Source of the DNA: Ichthyocystis sparus
GTDB taxonomy: Bacteria; Pseudomonadota; Gammaproteobacteria; Burkholderiales; 2013Ark19i
NCBI RefSeq assembly: GCF_900078755.1
Contig: NZ_FKIH01000006.1
DNA length: 64,000 nucleotides
Strand: one strand, 5' to 3'
Shown here: piece by piece, positions 55,367 through 64,000 of the stretch
Position numbering within the stretch: the first letter of the stretch is position 1
How the letters are laid out: each line of letters begins with the position of its first letter
Notes under the pieces: generated by a model
The model's database searches: none
What the model saw: the letters and a program-made list of their open reading frames with translations, nothing else
What the model was told of the DNA's origin: nothing
Program-made: the position numbers and the translations under genes

Positions 55367-58240
55367 ATGGGATCCACCAAGATCTTCGGTGTTCTTCAGG
55401 TTGTTGGGCTGGATTTTGGCGATTCTCCATTAGGTAGGTTTGATCATAAAACTGGAGTATCTGGTGGCATTAATGTTCCAGATAAATTTGATACCAGTCA
55501 TTTTTTGAATGTTTCTTCTTCTCCTACCATCCTCAAGGATAGGGTGGGTTTCATACGCGAGTTGTCTGTATTTTTTTCTCAATTTAGCTTTGCTTTAGGT
55601 AACCTTTTTGGTTCTTGTATTCCAGATGCTTACGGTAAGTATTATGATGAACTGATACTTTATCATTTGAAAAATGCTCATGTAATTTTTTCTCCCTTTC
55701 GCATAGATGGAGTTTCTGGTTTAGATGTTATTAGCAATAGATGTTTGCTTCATTGGCGCAAACTCTCGCTTCGTGATTTGATCATGGTAGGCACAGGTTT
55801 ATATAAGATTCATCTTGATTTATTTGAATGGCAATACAAACAAGATTACATGTCCCTTAAGTCTTTCCATGACCATATATTTGATGCTTGGATTAATTTT
55901 TTCTGTAATTACCTTAAAACCATAGAGGATAGTAAATCTAAAAGAGAAGATTGGAGTTTTATATACAAGGAAGTTCCATTTTCTTCCCTTGGTATACTAC
56001 TATCCTTGGTTAGATACCATGCGACTAAAAATGATAAGCTGGTAGATATTTTTAATGGCATTTATCAGTTAGTATTACTTGTATCTATAGAAATTGTAAA
56101 AAACAATATATCTTTTTTTATCGAAGAATATCAAAAGGAAGCAAGTAATAGCCATTACAAAGATATAGTGGCAAAAATTGATTCTAATATCAGGAATATT
56201 TGTGAAGATATATTTCATCATAAAAATGATCATGATACAGTGTCAGCGTTACTGTTTTTTTATGTTTTTACTTGCCTGCCTATAGAACTGAAAGAAAATT
56301 TCTTTGAATTTGTCCCAATAGCAGCTCTAGCTAAGCTAATGTTTTTAGCTAAAAATGATACATCCCACACTTCATCATATAATGACTTAATTTTAGAAAA
56401 ATTTATTTCCGATGTTAACTCTGGAGAGTATCCAAAATTTATTTTTTACTGCGATGATAAATTTTGGATAAGATTGTCCAGAGAAATAAAATTATTAAAT
56501 TTTAAGGGGCATATAGAATATAAAGAAAAAAGATTGGTTGATGAATTAATCGAATATTGTAACAATGGGTTTTCCAGCATAATTGATAGTACTTTTTTAT
56601 CAGTAGATATGCACTTTATAAGAACATTATCCATACTATACTACTACCACGTGGTTTTATCTAATTTTAATATTATTGACGAAGTTACCCAAAAAACTGC
56701 ACATATATTGTATCAGATTGATTTTTTGTCTGCAGAAACGAAATTTTCTCCACTAATTGGCTTATCAGACATACAATTATTGAAAAATATATGTAAAGTA
56801 ATAGGATTAGATTTTTTATTAGGGGTTTTAAATAAAGAAACTAAATCTAGAACAAATTTAGTTAATGATCTCTCATTTCATAGAAAAGCATACGCATTGT
56901 TTGAGAGGTTTTCTTTTTCTTTTAGCTCTAATTTTGATAGCAGTACCATTCAAGGACTTGATGCCGGTAGTGCTATAAACCGTTTTGATAGCATTTTTCA
57001 CTATATTTTTGGACCTAATGCTTCAGATAATTTTATCAGGAAAGTTTTTCTACTTTTGTTCCTGGAAAGATTTAACCTTGATTCCAGAAGGGATATTGTT
57101 AAAGGTATCGATTTTTCCAAATTGATAATTAAGAAAGTTTTTTTGAGCATGAAAGATTTTTCTCATGATTTAGAAAACTTTTTTGTTGCTATGATAATGC
57201 TTTGTGATGATTTGCTAGCCTATGGATTAAGTGCAGATGTAAGCTCTTTTTGGAAATATTTTAGTAAAGTACTATTAGATACTTCTAATAGCATAACTGG
57301 TGATGCTGAACTGTTTTTTTATGAAATGATACAACGTATGGATTTGTGCGTTAGTGAATTAAAACTATTTTTTAGAGAAAATGGAGATACAGAATTATTC
57401 AAAAGTTGTATTAACAATATTGGTACTTTTTGTAAAATTAAGGATGATATTAATTCATATTCATCTAGTACTGGATATAAAATTCCAGTAGAGATTGTAA
57501 ATAAAATTAACCATATGTTGTCTCATAGGTTTGTTATCAATCCAACTTTTTTGTCTACTATGCCGCTTCATTTGCTTATGGAAATGAATCTAATGTCCCG
57601 TAAGGGAGGATTAGAGGTGCTTGAGGAGAAGTTTCTTGAAGCAATTTTGGCTAGACAGAAATCAGTATTTGATGGCATTACAGTAACTTTGGATGATCTT
57701 TTGTTATCTCTATCGAGAAACAATTCTTCGGACTTTGTTGGGTTTTCAGTGATTGCTGCAGAAGAAATAAAGAAATCATATTCCTTTTTTATTTTGGTTA
57801 ATAAAACCCTTCACTCTGGAGAATCATCTAGTTTTCAGTTATTTATAAATAATTTGTTATCTAATAATATTTCCTCAAAAAAAGAAGGTTTATTGAGACA
57901 AGCTATACAAAATTTTTATGGTGATAATATTTCATTATTACGTTCTCTTATGAAAAAAGTGTATCTAGATACTGCAGAAGATAAGAGAGGCAGCGCTGCT
58001 CTACAGAAGATCTATTTTTTATTTTCTGTGTTTTGGAAAATATTGGATGATATTTTTAGTAGAAATAACATAATTCCAGATGTAAGCAAAAGTAAAGAAC
58101 AAGTCCTATATGATAGTGTTACTAGAGATCATGTGCAAATATTTAATGATTTCTTTGATTTTAATTTAGCAAAGCACTGTAAGCACTTTTTGAGTAAGTA
58201 TCGTAATGAGATGGAACGCAAAAAAAGAGATATTTGCTAA
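55367..58240 (+). CDS. unrecognised 957-aa helical protein
   Basis: I do not recognise a family. It is a large, apparently cytosolic or secreted protein without a signal peptide or clear membrane helix, rich in Phe, Ile, Lys, Ser and Asn, with many short amphipathic helices. It becomes visibly more AT-rich than the flanking dnaJ and cysS. ATG start at 55367 with GAGG upstream. It converges on the lpxH homologue with a 4-bp overlap. A host-directed effector is one possibility, but no motif shows it. Confidence 0.65.
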   Translation: MGSTKIFGVLQVVGLDFGDSPLGRFDHKTGVSGGINVPDKFDTSHFLNVSSSPTILKDRVGFIRELSVFFSQFSFALGNLFGSCIPDAYGKYYDELILYHLKNAHVIFSPFRIDGVSGLDVISNRCLLHWRKLSLRDLIMVGTGLYKIHLDLFEWQYKQDYMSLKSFHDHIFDAWINFFCNYLKTIEDSKSKREDWSFIYKEVPFSSLGILLSLVRYHATKNDKLVDIFNGIYQLVLLVSIEIVKNNISFFIEEYQKEASNSHYKDIVAKIDSNIRNICEDIFHHKNDHDTVSALLFFYVFTCLPIELKENFFEFVPIAALAKLMFLAKNDTSHTSSYNDLILEKFISDVNSGEYPKFIFYCDDKFWIRLSREIKLLNFKGHIEYKEKRLVDELIEYCNNGFSSIIDSTFLSVDMHFIRTLSILYYYHVVLSNFNIIDEVTQKTAHILYQIDFLSAETKFSPLIGLSDIQLLKNICKVIGLDFLLGVLNKETKSRTNLVNDLSFHRKAYALFERFSFSFSSNFDSSTIQGLDAGSAINRFDSIFHYIFGPNASDNFIRKVFLLLFLERFNLDSRRDIVKGIDFSKLIIKKVFLSMKDFSHDLENFFVAMIMLCDDLLAYGLSADVSSFWKYFSKVLLDTSNSITGDAELFFYEMIQRMDLCVSELKLFFRENGDTELFKSCINNIGTFCKIKDDINSYSSSTGYKIPVEIVNKINHMLSHRFVINPTFLSTMPLHLLMEMNLMSRKGGLEVLEEKFLEAILARQKSVFDGITVTLDDLLLSLSRNNSSDFVGFSVIAAEEIKKSYSFFILVNKTLHSGESSSFQLFINNLLSNNISSKKEGLLRQAIQNFYGDNISLLRSLMKKVYLDTAEDKRGSAALQKIYFLFSVFWKILDDIFSRNNIIPDVSKSKEQVLYDSVTRDHVQIFNDFFDFNLAKHCKHFLSKYRNEMERKKRDIC

Positions 58241-59055
58241 ACCGCAGCCTCGTTTATTTCAGTGCTCTTTCCAGAAAAATTGTACCCATAACACTCTTTT
58301 TCAGATACTATCAATGTTCCTGCATGAGATGTATCTTCAGAAACATCCCAATTTTGAAGAACCCATCTCCGTACGACCCTTCCTTCAAAAATATGGTTGT
58401 GTATTCCAGGCTTATTGGTATATCCGTGAATAATTCTCTGAGCCTTTGTCTCCGATAGTATCTCGAATACAGTGTTCTGATTAACGTCTAGATACTCTTC
58501 TGGTTTTTTCTTTAAGGCATTATCGTGGTGGGTTCGTAATTGTTTATTAATAGCCCTACGAATCATACTGGGTTGACTAAGAAATTCACGCTTCCATCTA
58601 GATTGACGTATACGGTTTCGGAATATCTGATATTCAATGTCGTCAGTACACAGAGAATCACCATGTGTAATAAGGGTTTTTACTCCATAAAGATCTATAC
58701 ATTGAGGGTCTGAAAGTAAAGTAGCTCCAACAGCGTTACAAAATTCCTGTCCTAGTAAGAAGTCATGATTGCCAACCATTATGTTTACAGATACCTCCTT
58801 AGACGATAGCATTGCTAACATGTGAGCAACTTTGGCTGGCCATGAGTTACTAAGATCATCATCACCAATCCACATGTTAAATAAATTGCCCAGAATAAAT
58901 ATCTTCTCCGCGTTCTTGGCAAGTTCTGAATTCATAAAACGCATGAACAGCTGGTAGACTTCAGGTCTTGATTCGCAAAGATTAAGGTCAGATAAAAAAA
59001 GGCTATACGACCTGTTATGTAGATACTTGTTAATTGATTGTTCTGATTGGATCAT
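58237..59055 (-). CDS. lpxH: LpxH-like UDP-2,3-diacylglucosamine hydrolase, metal site degenerate
   Basis: A 272-aa homologue of the lipid A enzyme LpxH (calcineurin-like phosphoesterase). Family hallmarks are kept: WIGDDD (62-67), MVGNHDFLLG (93-102), THGDSLCTDD, and the RRAINKQLR-like insertion. However SDLHL is SDLN (Asn25 for His), GDLFE is GNLFN (Asn57 for Asp), and HGHTH is HGYTN (Tyr212, Asn214 for both His). These correspond to about H10, D41, H195 and H197 of E. coli. It is therefore probably not a normal metal-dependent hydrolase. A TTG at 59106 is also possible, but the ATG at 59055 is preferred. Next to cysS as in related bacteria. Confidence 0.82.
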   Translation of the reverse strand: MIQSEQSINKYLHNRSYSLFLSDLNLCESRPEVYQLFMRFMNSELAKNAEKIFILGNLFNMWIGDDDLSNSWPAKVAHMLAMLSSKEVSVNIMVGNHDFLLGQEFCNAVGATLLSDPQCIDLYGVKTLITHGDSLCTDDIEYQIFRNRIRQSRWKREFLSQPSMIRRAINKQLRTHHDNALKKKPEEYLDVNQNTVFEILSETKAQRIIHGYTNKPGIHNHIFEGRVVRRWVLQNWDVSEDTSHAGTLIVSEKECYGYNFSGKSTEINEAAV

Positions 59056-59260
59056 CACTGAGTTCTTTGTGCTAGTAAGTTTTATTCCAAGTAATGACGA
59101 TGGCAAAACCTATTCTTACCGTCAAATATTAAGCGCAATAACAAATCTGCCCCAAATACCTAAAATATTTCTCATAAAACATGTAAAATAATTAACATAA
59201 ATTAGTTGGTTAGGCAACTGAAATTTGAATAATTAACCCATGTTTTTAGTACTGTTGACC

Positions 59261-59269
59261 TGTTACAAT
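59261..59269 (+). promoter_or_regulatory. extended -10 promoter of cysS
   Basis: TGTTACAAT is an extended -10 (TG-N-TACAAT) 45 nt before the cysS ATG. It is like that before the porin gene. No strong -35 is needed or seen. Confidence 0.45.
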
Positions 59270-59313
59270 GTGCCTTTAAACAATTGTTAAGCCAACTTTT
59301 ATGGGGCTGATGA

Positions 59314-60702
59314 ATGTATCGAAACCTGCATATTTACAACACTCTATCTAATCGTATAGAGCCCTTTTACCCACAACGGGAAAATAGAGTTGGTCTTTAT
59401 GTTTGTGGCATGACTGTTTATGACTACTGTCATTTAGGGCACGCACGTGTTTTCATGGTCTTTGACATGGTTGTACGCTGGTTGCGATGCTTATCTTATG
59501 ATGTTTACTTTGTACGTAACATTACTGACATAGATGACAAAATTATTGATCGTGCCCATGAAAGAGGATGTTCTGTGGATGAGATTACATCCTTTTTTAT
59601 AGAGGCAATGCATAGTGATTGTGATAATTTGGGGATACTACCTCCATCTGTAGAACCAAGAGCTACTCTATTTGTTCCAGATATGTTGAAAATGATCAGT
59701 GCTTTGATAGAAAAGGGAGCTGCCTACTGTACCCCTTCTGGTGATGTGTGTTTCTCTGTAGCTTCATTTAAAGATTATGGCTGTTTATCTGGACATACTT
59801 TAGAGCAACTAAACGCTGTCCATCGTGTTGAAATGGATAAAGATAAGCGTGGTCCATGTGATTTTGTATTGTGGAAGAGAGCTAAGCCTGGTGAACCATC
59901 ATGGGATTCTCCTTGGGGAGAAGGCAGGCCAGGATGGCATATTGAATGTTCAGCTATGAGCCTGCATTATCTAGGTGATACATTCGATATCCACGGTGGT
60001 GGAGCAGATCTTCAGTTTCCACATCACGAAAATGAAATTGCTCAATCTCGTATGTACTCATCAGGAAAGTTTGCACGTTACTGGATGCATAATGGGTTTA
60101 TTCGTGTTGATAAGCAAAAGATGGCTAAATCATTGGGAAATTTCTATACCATCAGAGATCTTATCAGAAAATATGATGCAGAGGTGCTAAGATTTTTCTT
60201 ATTAAAGTCCCACTACAGGAGCTCTATAGATTACTCAGATTCATCTTTGGTTGAATCACGTGAAGCATTAGTACGCCTATACCGTGCTTTATATTCTTAT
60301 CCGCCCTCTTTTAATCCTGAGAATTTTGATTACAGTAATTCTTATGTAGCACGTTTTGTTAAAGCAATGAATCAAGATTTTTCTACCCCAGAAGCATTTT
60401 CTGTACTGTTCGAGTTAGCAAATGAGATCCATAGATTGTCAAGTAGCGAACTATCTAGTGTACTTAGATTTTTAGGAAGATCGATTGGCCTACTATACCT
60501 TAATCCAGGAGAGTTTTTGGGATACAAATCTAAAGTTACAGATGTGAATAGTAGTCTTATTGAGGATCTTGTTGAAAAACGCTCTCTTGCCCGTGAGAAT
60601 AAAGATTGGGATGAGGCCGATCGTATTCGCCAAGAACTCCTTTCTTTGGGAGTTGTACTTGAAGATAATCAGTCAAACACTACTTGGCGTTATATCAAGT
60701 GA
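59314..60702 (+). CDS. cysS: cysteinyl-tRNA synthetase
   Basis: A class I synthetase of 462 aa (E. coli 461). CGMTVYDYCHLGHARVF contains a zinc Cys and the HIGH-type HLGH (40-43); the other zinc ligands lie in IECSAM and FPHHENE; KMAKS (269-273) is the KMSKS loop. All residues needed for charging tRNA-Cys seem present. Confidence 0.97.
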   Translation: MYRNLHIYNTLSNRIEPFYPQRENRVGLYVCGMTVYDYCHLGHARVFMVFDMVVRWLRCLSYDVYFVRNITDIDDKIIDRAHERGCSVDEITSFFIEAMHSDCDNLGILPPSVEPRATLFVPDMLKMISALIEKGAAYCTPSGDVCFSVASFKDYGCLSGHTLEQLNAVHRVEMDKDKRGPCDFVLWKRAKPGEPSWDSPWGEGRPGWHIECSAMSLHYLGDTFDIHGGGADLQFPHHENEIAQSRMYSSGKFARYWMHNGFIRVDKQKMAKSLGNFYTIRDLIRKYDAEVLRFFLLKSHYRSSIDYSDSSLVESREALVRLYRALYSYPPSFNPENFDYSNSYVARFVKAMNQDFSTPEAFSVLFELANEIHRLSSSELSSVLRFLGRSIGLLYLNPGEFLGYKSKVTDVNSSLIEDLVEKRSLARENKDWDEADRIRQELLSLGVVLEDNQSNTTWRYIK

Positions 60703-60859
60703 TAGTGTTAATTTTTTGCTAGATATTTGGTTAAGACTAAATAAGTTCCAATACAAAGTAAAGCCTGTATTCTATTGCGGCCTGCTGTACGTTTTGTTAT
60801 GCCCGGTAGTATGATACCTTCCTTCTGCCGTTATACTGTTGGATGTAAGGGGGGGGTTT

Positions 60860-62044
60860 GTGTTTACTGGACGTAATGTTTGGGTTGTAAGTGGTGTTCG
60901 TACTGCCATAGGTTCTTTTGGTGGTTCTCTAAAGGATTTTTCACCAACTGCTTTGGCTACTGAAGTTATTAAAGAAGTAGTTAAGCGGGCTAGTGTTGAT
61001 CCTTCCATAGTTGAACAAGTGATCATGGGCAATGTTATTACCACTGAACCCATAGACGTTTATCTGTCACGATATGCCGCTATTTCTGCAGGGCTGTCTC
61101 ACGATTCTGTTGCTATAACTTTAAATAGGTTGTGTGGCTCTGGACTACATGCCATAGCTACAGCAGCTATGCATATTTGTATAGGAGATGTGTCAGTTTC
61201 TATTGCTGGTGGTGCTGAGTCCATGAGTCGTGGCGGCTTTATAGTTCCATCATTGCGCTGGGGACAGCGTATGGGTGATGCATCTGTAAATGATATGGTG
61301 CTTGCAGCATTACACGATCCATTCAAAATCATTCATATGGGTGTTACAGCAGAAAACTTGGTTCGCCGATACAATTTAACTCGTGAAGAATTGGATGAGT
61401 ACTCGATGGAAAGCGTGCGTAGAGCATCTGCTGCTCAACGAAATTCCTATTTTGAGACGCAGATTGTTCCATTGGCTATAAAAGATGGACGCCAACATAA
61501 GATCTTCAAAGAAGATGAACGTATCCGTCACGATCAGACCAAAGAACAACTTAGCAGTTTAAAGGCACTGTTTGAGAAAGGCGGTACTGTTACGGCTGGT
61601 AATTCATCAGGAATAAATGATGGGGCTGCTGCAGTTCTACTTATGTCTGATAGCGCCGTTAGAGATAATAAAGTTGATCCTATGTTGCGGATAGTTTCTA
61701 TTGGCAATGCTGGAGTTGATCCAGATTACATGGGTATTGGTCCAATACAGGCAGTTAAACAGGCTTTGTTCCGTGCTAAGCTTTCTTTAAAAGATATTGA
61801 TGTTATTGAATCCAATGAAGCATTTGCAGCTCAGTGCATATGCGTGGCTCGTGATTTAGGTTTTGATTCACTCAAGACAAATCCAAACGGCGGTGCTATC
61901 GCTTTGGGACATCCTATAGCAGCTACAGGAGCTATATTGATGGTTAAGATAGCGTATGAACTTAAGCGCTCCGGTGGTCGTTATGGTTTGGTAACAATGT
62001 GTATTGGTGGAGGTCAGGGTATTGCCATGGTTGTTGAGGCGTGA
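60860..62044 (+). CDS. bktB: acetyl-CoA acetyltransferase / beta-ketothiolase (BktB-like)
   Basis: A 394-aa thiolase that condenses acetyl-CoA with acyl-CoA or cleaves 3-ketoacyl-CoA. The acyl-binding Cys92 (NRLCGSGLHAI), the ESNEAFAAQ and GHPIAATGA His motif and the second Cys in TMCIGGGQGIAM are intact. The sequence follows Ralstonia BktB closely by eye (GVRTAIGSFGGSLKDFSP, MGNVITTEP, HDPFKIIHMGVTAEN). The GTG at 60860 with AAGGGGGGG upstream is preferred over TTG 60839. Its 3' end overlaps the convergent gene by 83 bp. Confidence 0.92.
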   Translation: MFTGRNVWVVSGVRTAIGSFGGSLKDFSPTALATEVIKEVVKRASVDPSIVEQVIMGNVITTEPIDVYLSRYAAISAGLSHDSVAITLNRLCGSGLHAIATAAMHICIGDVSVSIAGGAESMSRGGFIVPSLRWGQRMGDASVNDMVLAALHDPFKIIHMGVTAENLVRRYNLTREELDEYSMESVRRASAAQRNSYFETQIVPLAIKDGRQHKIFKEDERIRHDQTKEQLSSLKALFEKGGTVTAGNSSGINDGAAAVLLMSDSAVRDNKVDPMLRIVSIGNAGVDPDYMGIGPIQAVKQALFRAKLSLKDIDVIESNEAFAAQCICVARDLGFDSLKTNPNGGAIALGHPIAATGAILMVKIAYELKRSGGRYGLVTMCIGGGQGIAMVVEA

Positions 62045-63488
62045 ATCCTGCAACCGACCACATGCGAGGGGATCGTCTCTGATTACATTCAACTGGGTTG
62101 TTTTCACAGTACTTGTCCAGTGCGCTGTCTATATTTTTAGCTTCCGGCCATACTCCCTGAAAAACAGCTGCAGATGATGCTAGTACAAGTGATATAACTA
62201 CGCTTTTTGGTATTTTTACTGCCCTGCTGCTGTATATTGATCTGCTTAATTGCTCATGGTTTGCATAGGCCCAACCGGAAATCATAAAGAACCACGTCTG
62301 CCCTACCGGATATATCGTTACTCCAGAAACCATAGAATACATAAGGGCTGCTAAGAGAGCAGCAACTGTGCTTATGTGTCTAATCGAGAGTACGGGCTCT
62401 GCTGTGCTTTTTCTTAATTCTGCAGATATGGCCAGGAATACCATCCATATTATTAATACGGCTGCAGGTATTCCTAACTCTGTTGCTATTTGTAACACTA
62501 TGTTATGAGGATGACCGTTTATTCCATATTCCCTTTTGCTCAGACCCATTGGTCCTACCCCAAGCCAAGGATGTTGCTTCATAATTTTAAGGCAAATTGC
62601 CCATAACTCTAATCTCTCTTCTTTTTGTCCTATCCTCCAAAACGTTTCATAGTTTGTAATATATTTATGGTGATACAATTTGGGAAGAAATTGAGTTAGC
62701 AAAATGTAAAATATAATGCCCCAGAATAGTATTATTAAGCTGGTTTTAACCCACTGAACTGATTTTTGACGATAGACAATATGGGTGATAAAAATAACTG
62801 AAACCCAGCTTATGAAGGCACCTCTTCCGTGTGTCATAAGAAGTATAGATAGGTACATACTGCTGATTATTATCAATATTTTTTTTACAGAACTTTTATA
62901 AAATGAGCAGATAATTAAAGGGAAAAAGCATAGAGTAATAATCTGAACGGCGTTAAAAAAACGAGGATTAGAATACCCGTATGCGATATCAAATGTAGTT
63001 AATATGCCATCATTACCACTTTGCGTTATCCAGCTAAAATACTCCACCATGGCATTTTTTATTGCCAAAGATGCGCTTATTACAATAATGGAAGAAATCC
63101 ATATCATGGAATCACGATTGTGTAGAGGAAAGAAATAATATGCCCCGTTAGATATAATCAGGAAACAGCTTGATATCAAGCCAATTTCTAGAAAAGCAGA
63201 TCTTGGGTATGAAGAAGATAATGCAGATGCTATAGATAGGATAACAACCACAATAATAGGAACAACAATTCTTTTAGGGATATAGGTGCTTTTTGTTGCA
63301 TGCTTGAAGATTATGAATGGCAAAAAACTAGCCATTACTATTAGCTCCCCTAGCCTTTGCGCATCTATAGAATACCTACTACGAAACAGATACTTTAGAA
63401 ACGGCGCTGCAACGAGGAATAATGAGAGAAACGCTATTGGTATCAGCCGAGTAACATATAAAACTAACAGGAATGCCCGTGCGATCAT
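61962..63488 (-). CDS. O-antigen ligase / PglL-like Wzy_C membrane protein
   Basis: A 508-aa protein with about 12 membrane helices. The Wzy_C motif is visible: WLGVGPMGL...GINGHPHNIVLQIATELGIPAA, with the Arg/His residues of the large periplasmic loop. Such proteins join O-antigen to lipid A core (WaaL) or glycans to pilin (PglL). With pilin genes in the window and a doubtful lpxH, PglL is worth considering. The C-terminus, which includes CNQRRSPRMW, is read within 83 bp antisense to the thiolase end. Confidence 0.8.
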   Translation of the reverse strand: MIARAFLLVLYVTRLIPIAFLSLFLVAAPFLKYLFRSRYSIDAQRLGELIVMASFLPFIIFKHATKSTYIPKRIVVPIIVVVILSIASALSSSYPRSAFLEIGLISSCFLIISNGAYYFFPLHNRDSMIWISSIIVISASLAIKNAMVEYFSWITQSGNDGILTTFDIAYGYSNPRFFNAVQIITLCFFPLIICSFYKSSVKKILIIISSMYLSILLMTHGRGAFISWVSVIFITHIVYRQKSVQWVKTSLIILFWGIIFYILLTQFLPKLYHHKYITNYETFWRIGQKEERLELWAICLKIMKQHPWLGVGPMGLSKREYGINGHPHNIVLQIATELGIPAAVLIIWMVFLAISAELRKSTAEPVLSIRHISTVAALLAALMYSMVSGVTIYPVGQTWFFMISGWAYANHEQLSRSIYSSRAVKIPKSVVISLVLASSAAVFQGVWPEAKNIDSALDKYCENNPVECNQRRSPRMWSVAGFTPQQPWQYPDLHQYTLLPNHNDHRSA

Positions 63489-63526
63489 TCGCGATCCGCA
63501 GTAAAAATAAAAATATTATGACATAT

Positions 63527-64000
63527 TTAACAATTTTTACCAATTTTGGAAAAAAATACAGCCATAGTTTCATATTCTTCCCTACTCATTTCTTGTGCTC
63601 TTTTTGTGCTATCAATTCCCATTTTTTCAAAGTTAAGCTCTGAAAAAAATGAAGATAAACTATTACGTATCATTTTTCTGCGTTGTGAAAAAGCAGATTT
63701 GATTATGGAATAACAAAGATTGCTAATTGGCCTAGGATTGGATTTAGTTTTTAACCTTATAAAACTTGACACAACAGACGGTGAAGGTCTAAAACACCCA
63801 GGTTCTATATCAAATATGTGTTCAACATCAAAGTATGCTTGCACGAAAATTGAAATTCTGGAAAATTCTACATCCCCTGGGTTGCTAAGTATCCTCTTTG
63901 CCACCTCCCTTTGTAGCATTATGTGTATATCAATAAAGTTACTATGATGGTTACAGAATAACTCTAATAGCTTTGAAGAAATATAATAAGGTAGGTTTCC
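63527..64000 (-). CDS. rsmA: 16S rRNA dimethyladenosine transferase RsmA/KsgA, partial
   Basis: The 3' part (157 codons) of a minus-strand gene that runs out of the window. The catalytic motif NLPYYISS (motif IV; the NLPY is needed for dimethylation of A1518/A1519 of 16S rRNA) is followed by MLQREVAKRI and the C-terminal FRPSPSVVSSFIRL. A methionine codon at 63919 is not the start because the frame goes on upstream with conserved sequence. Confidence 0.92.
   Translation of the reverse strand, partial: GNLPYYISSKLLELFCNHHSNFIDIHIMLQREVAKRILSNPGDVEFSRISIFVQAYFDVEHIFDIEPGCFRPSPSVVSSFIRLKTKSNPRPISNLCYSIIKSAFSQRRKMIRNSLSSFFSELNFEKMGIDSTKRAQEMSREEYETMAVFFSKIGKNC

Overview
The window reads as chromosome of an AT-rich, Gram-negative betaproteobacterium, probably host-associated. 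The evidence is a betaproteobacterial-type trimeric porin, Lol lipoprotein-export genes, a COQ7-type ubiquinone hydroxylase, an lpxH homologue and an O-antigen-ligase-like protein. Several gene orders are familiar from betaproteobacteria: yhdP-nitrilase-tldD, sucC-sucD-terC, recJ beside lolD/lolC, and lpxH beside cysS. Low GC and several large unrecognised proteins recall intracellular betaproteobacteria such as the fish-gill symbiont Candidatus Ichthyocystis. That placement is inference, not a measured result.

Layout. 0-11 kb: end of rpe, a porin, coq7, then on the minus strand recJ, an RpfE-type protein, lolD, lolC and purT, followed by a GDSL-esterase autotransporter and an alpha/beta hydrolase. 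11-19.5 kb is an accessory-looking block: a small DUF4124-like exported protein, a HAD phosphatase, an isolated VirB9/TrbG-VirB10/TrbI pair (type IV secretion core complex), then six type IV pilin-like (pseudopilin) genes, one of them inverted. 19.5-29 kb (minus strand): a KimA-like permease, ubiA, recG, ridA, an empty stretch of about 700 bp, nadB, sppA and rluC. 29.5-37 kb: RNase E, then a complete branched-chain amino-acid ABC transporter (livKHMGF, minus strand). 37-45 kb: an unrecognised 412-aa protein, yhdP, a nitrilase-family hydrolase and tldD. 45-55 kb: groES-groEL, tRNA-Phe, sucCD, a TerC-family protein, an FHA protein, grpE, dnaK and dnaJ. 55-64 kb: a 957-aa unrecognised protein, a degenerate lpxH homologue, cysS, a beta-ketothiolase, an O-antigen-ligase/PglL-like protein and the 3' part of rsmA.

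How it works together. Housekeeping modules dominate: envelope lipoprotein sorting, ubiquinone synthesis (ubiA, coq7), NAD synthesis (nadB), purine synthesis (purT), TCA cycle (sucCD), RNA decay (rne), protein folding with heat-shock-like promoters before groES and grpE, and amino-acid uptake. The most unusual parts are: (1) the VirB9/VirB10 pair directly upstream of a pseudopilin cluster, with no other T4SS gene in the window; (2) an LpxH homologue in which four expected metal ligands are replaced; (3) two large orphan proteins; and (4) an FHA protein with a second, degenerate FHA-like domain and a 21-bp tandem repeat. All functions come from reading the sequence; no database search was run.
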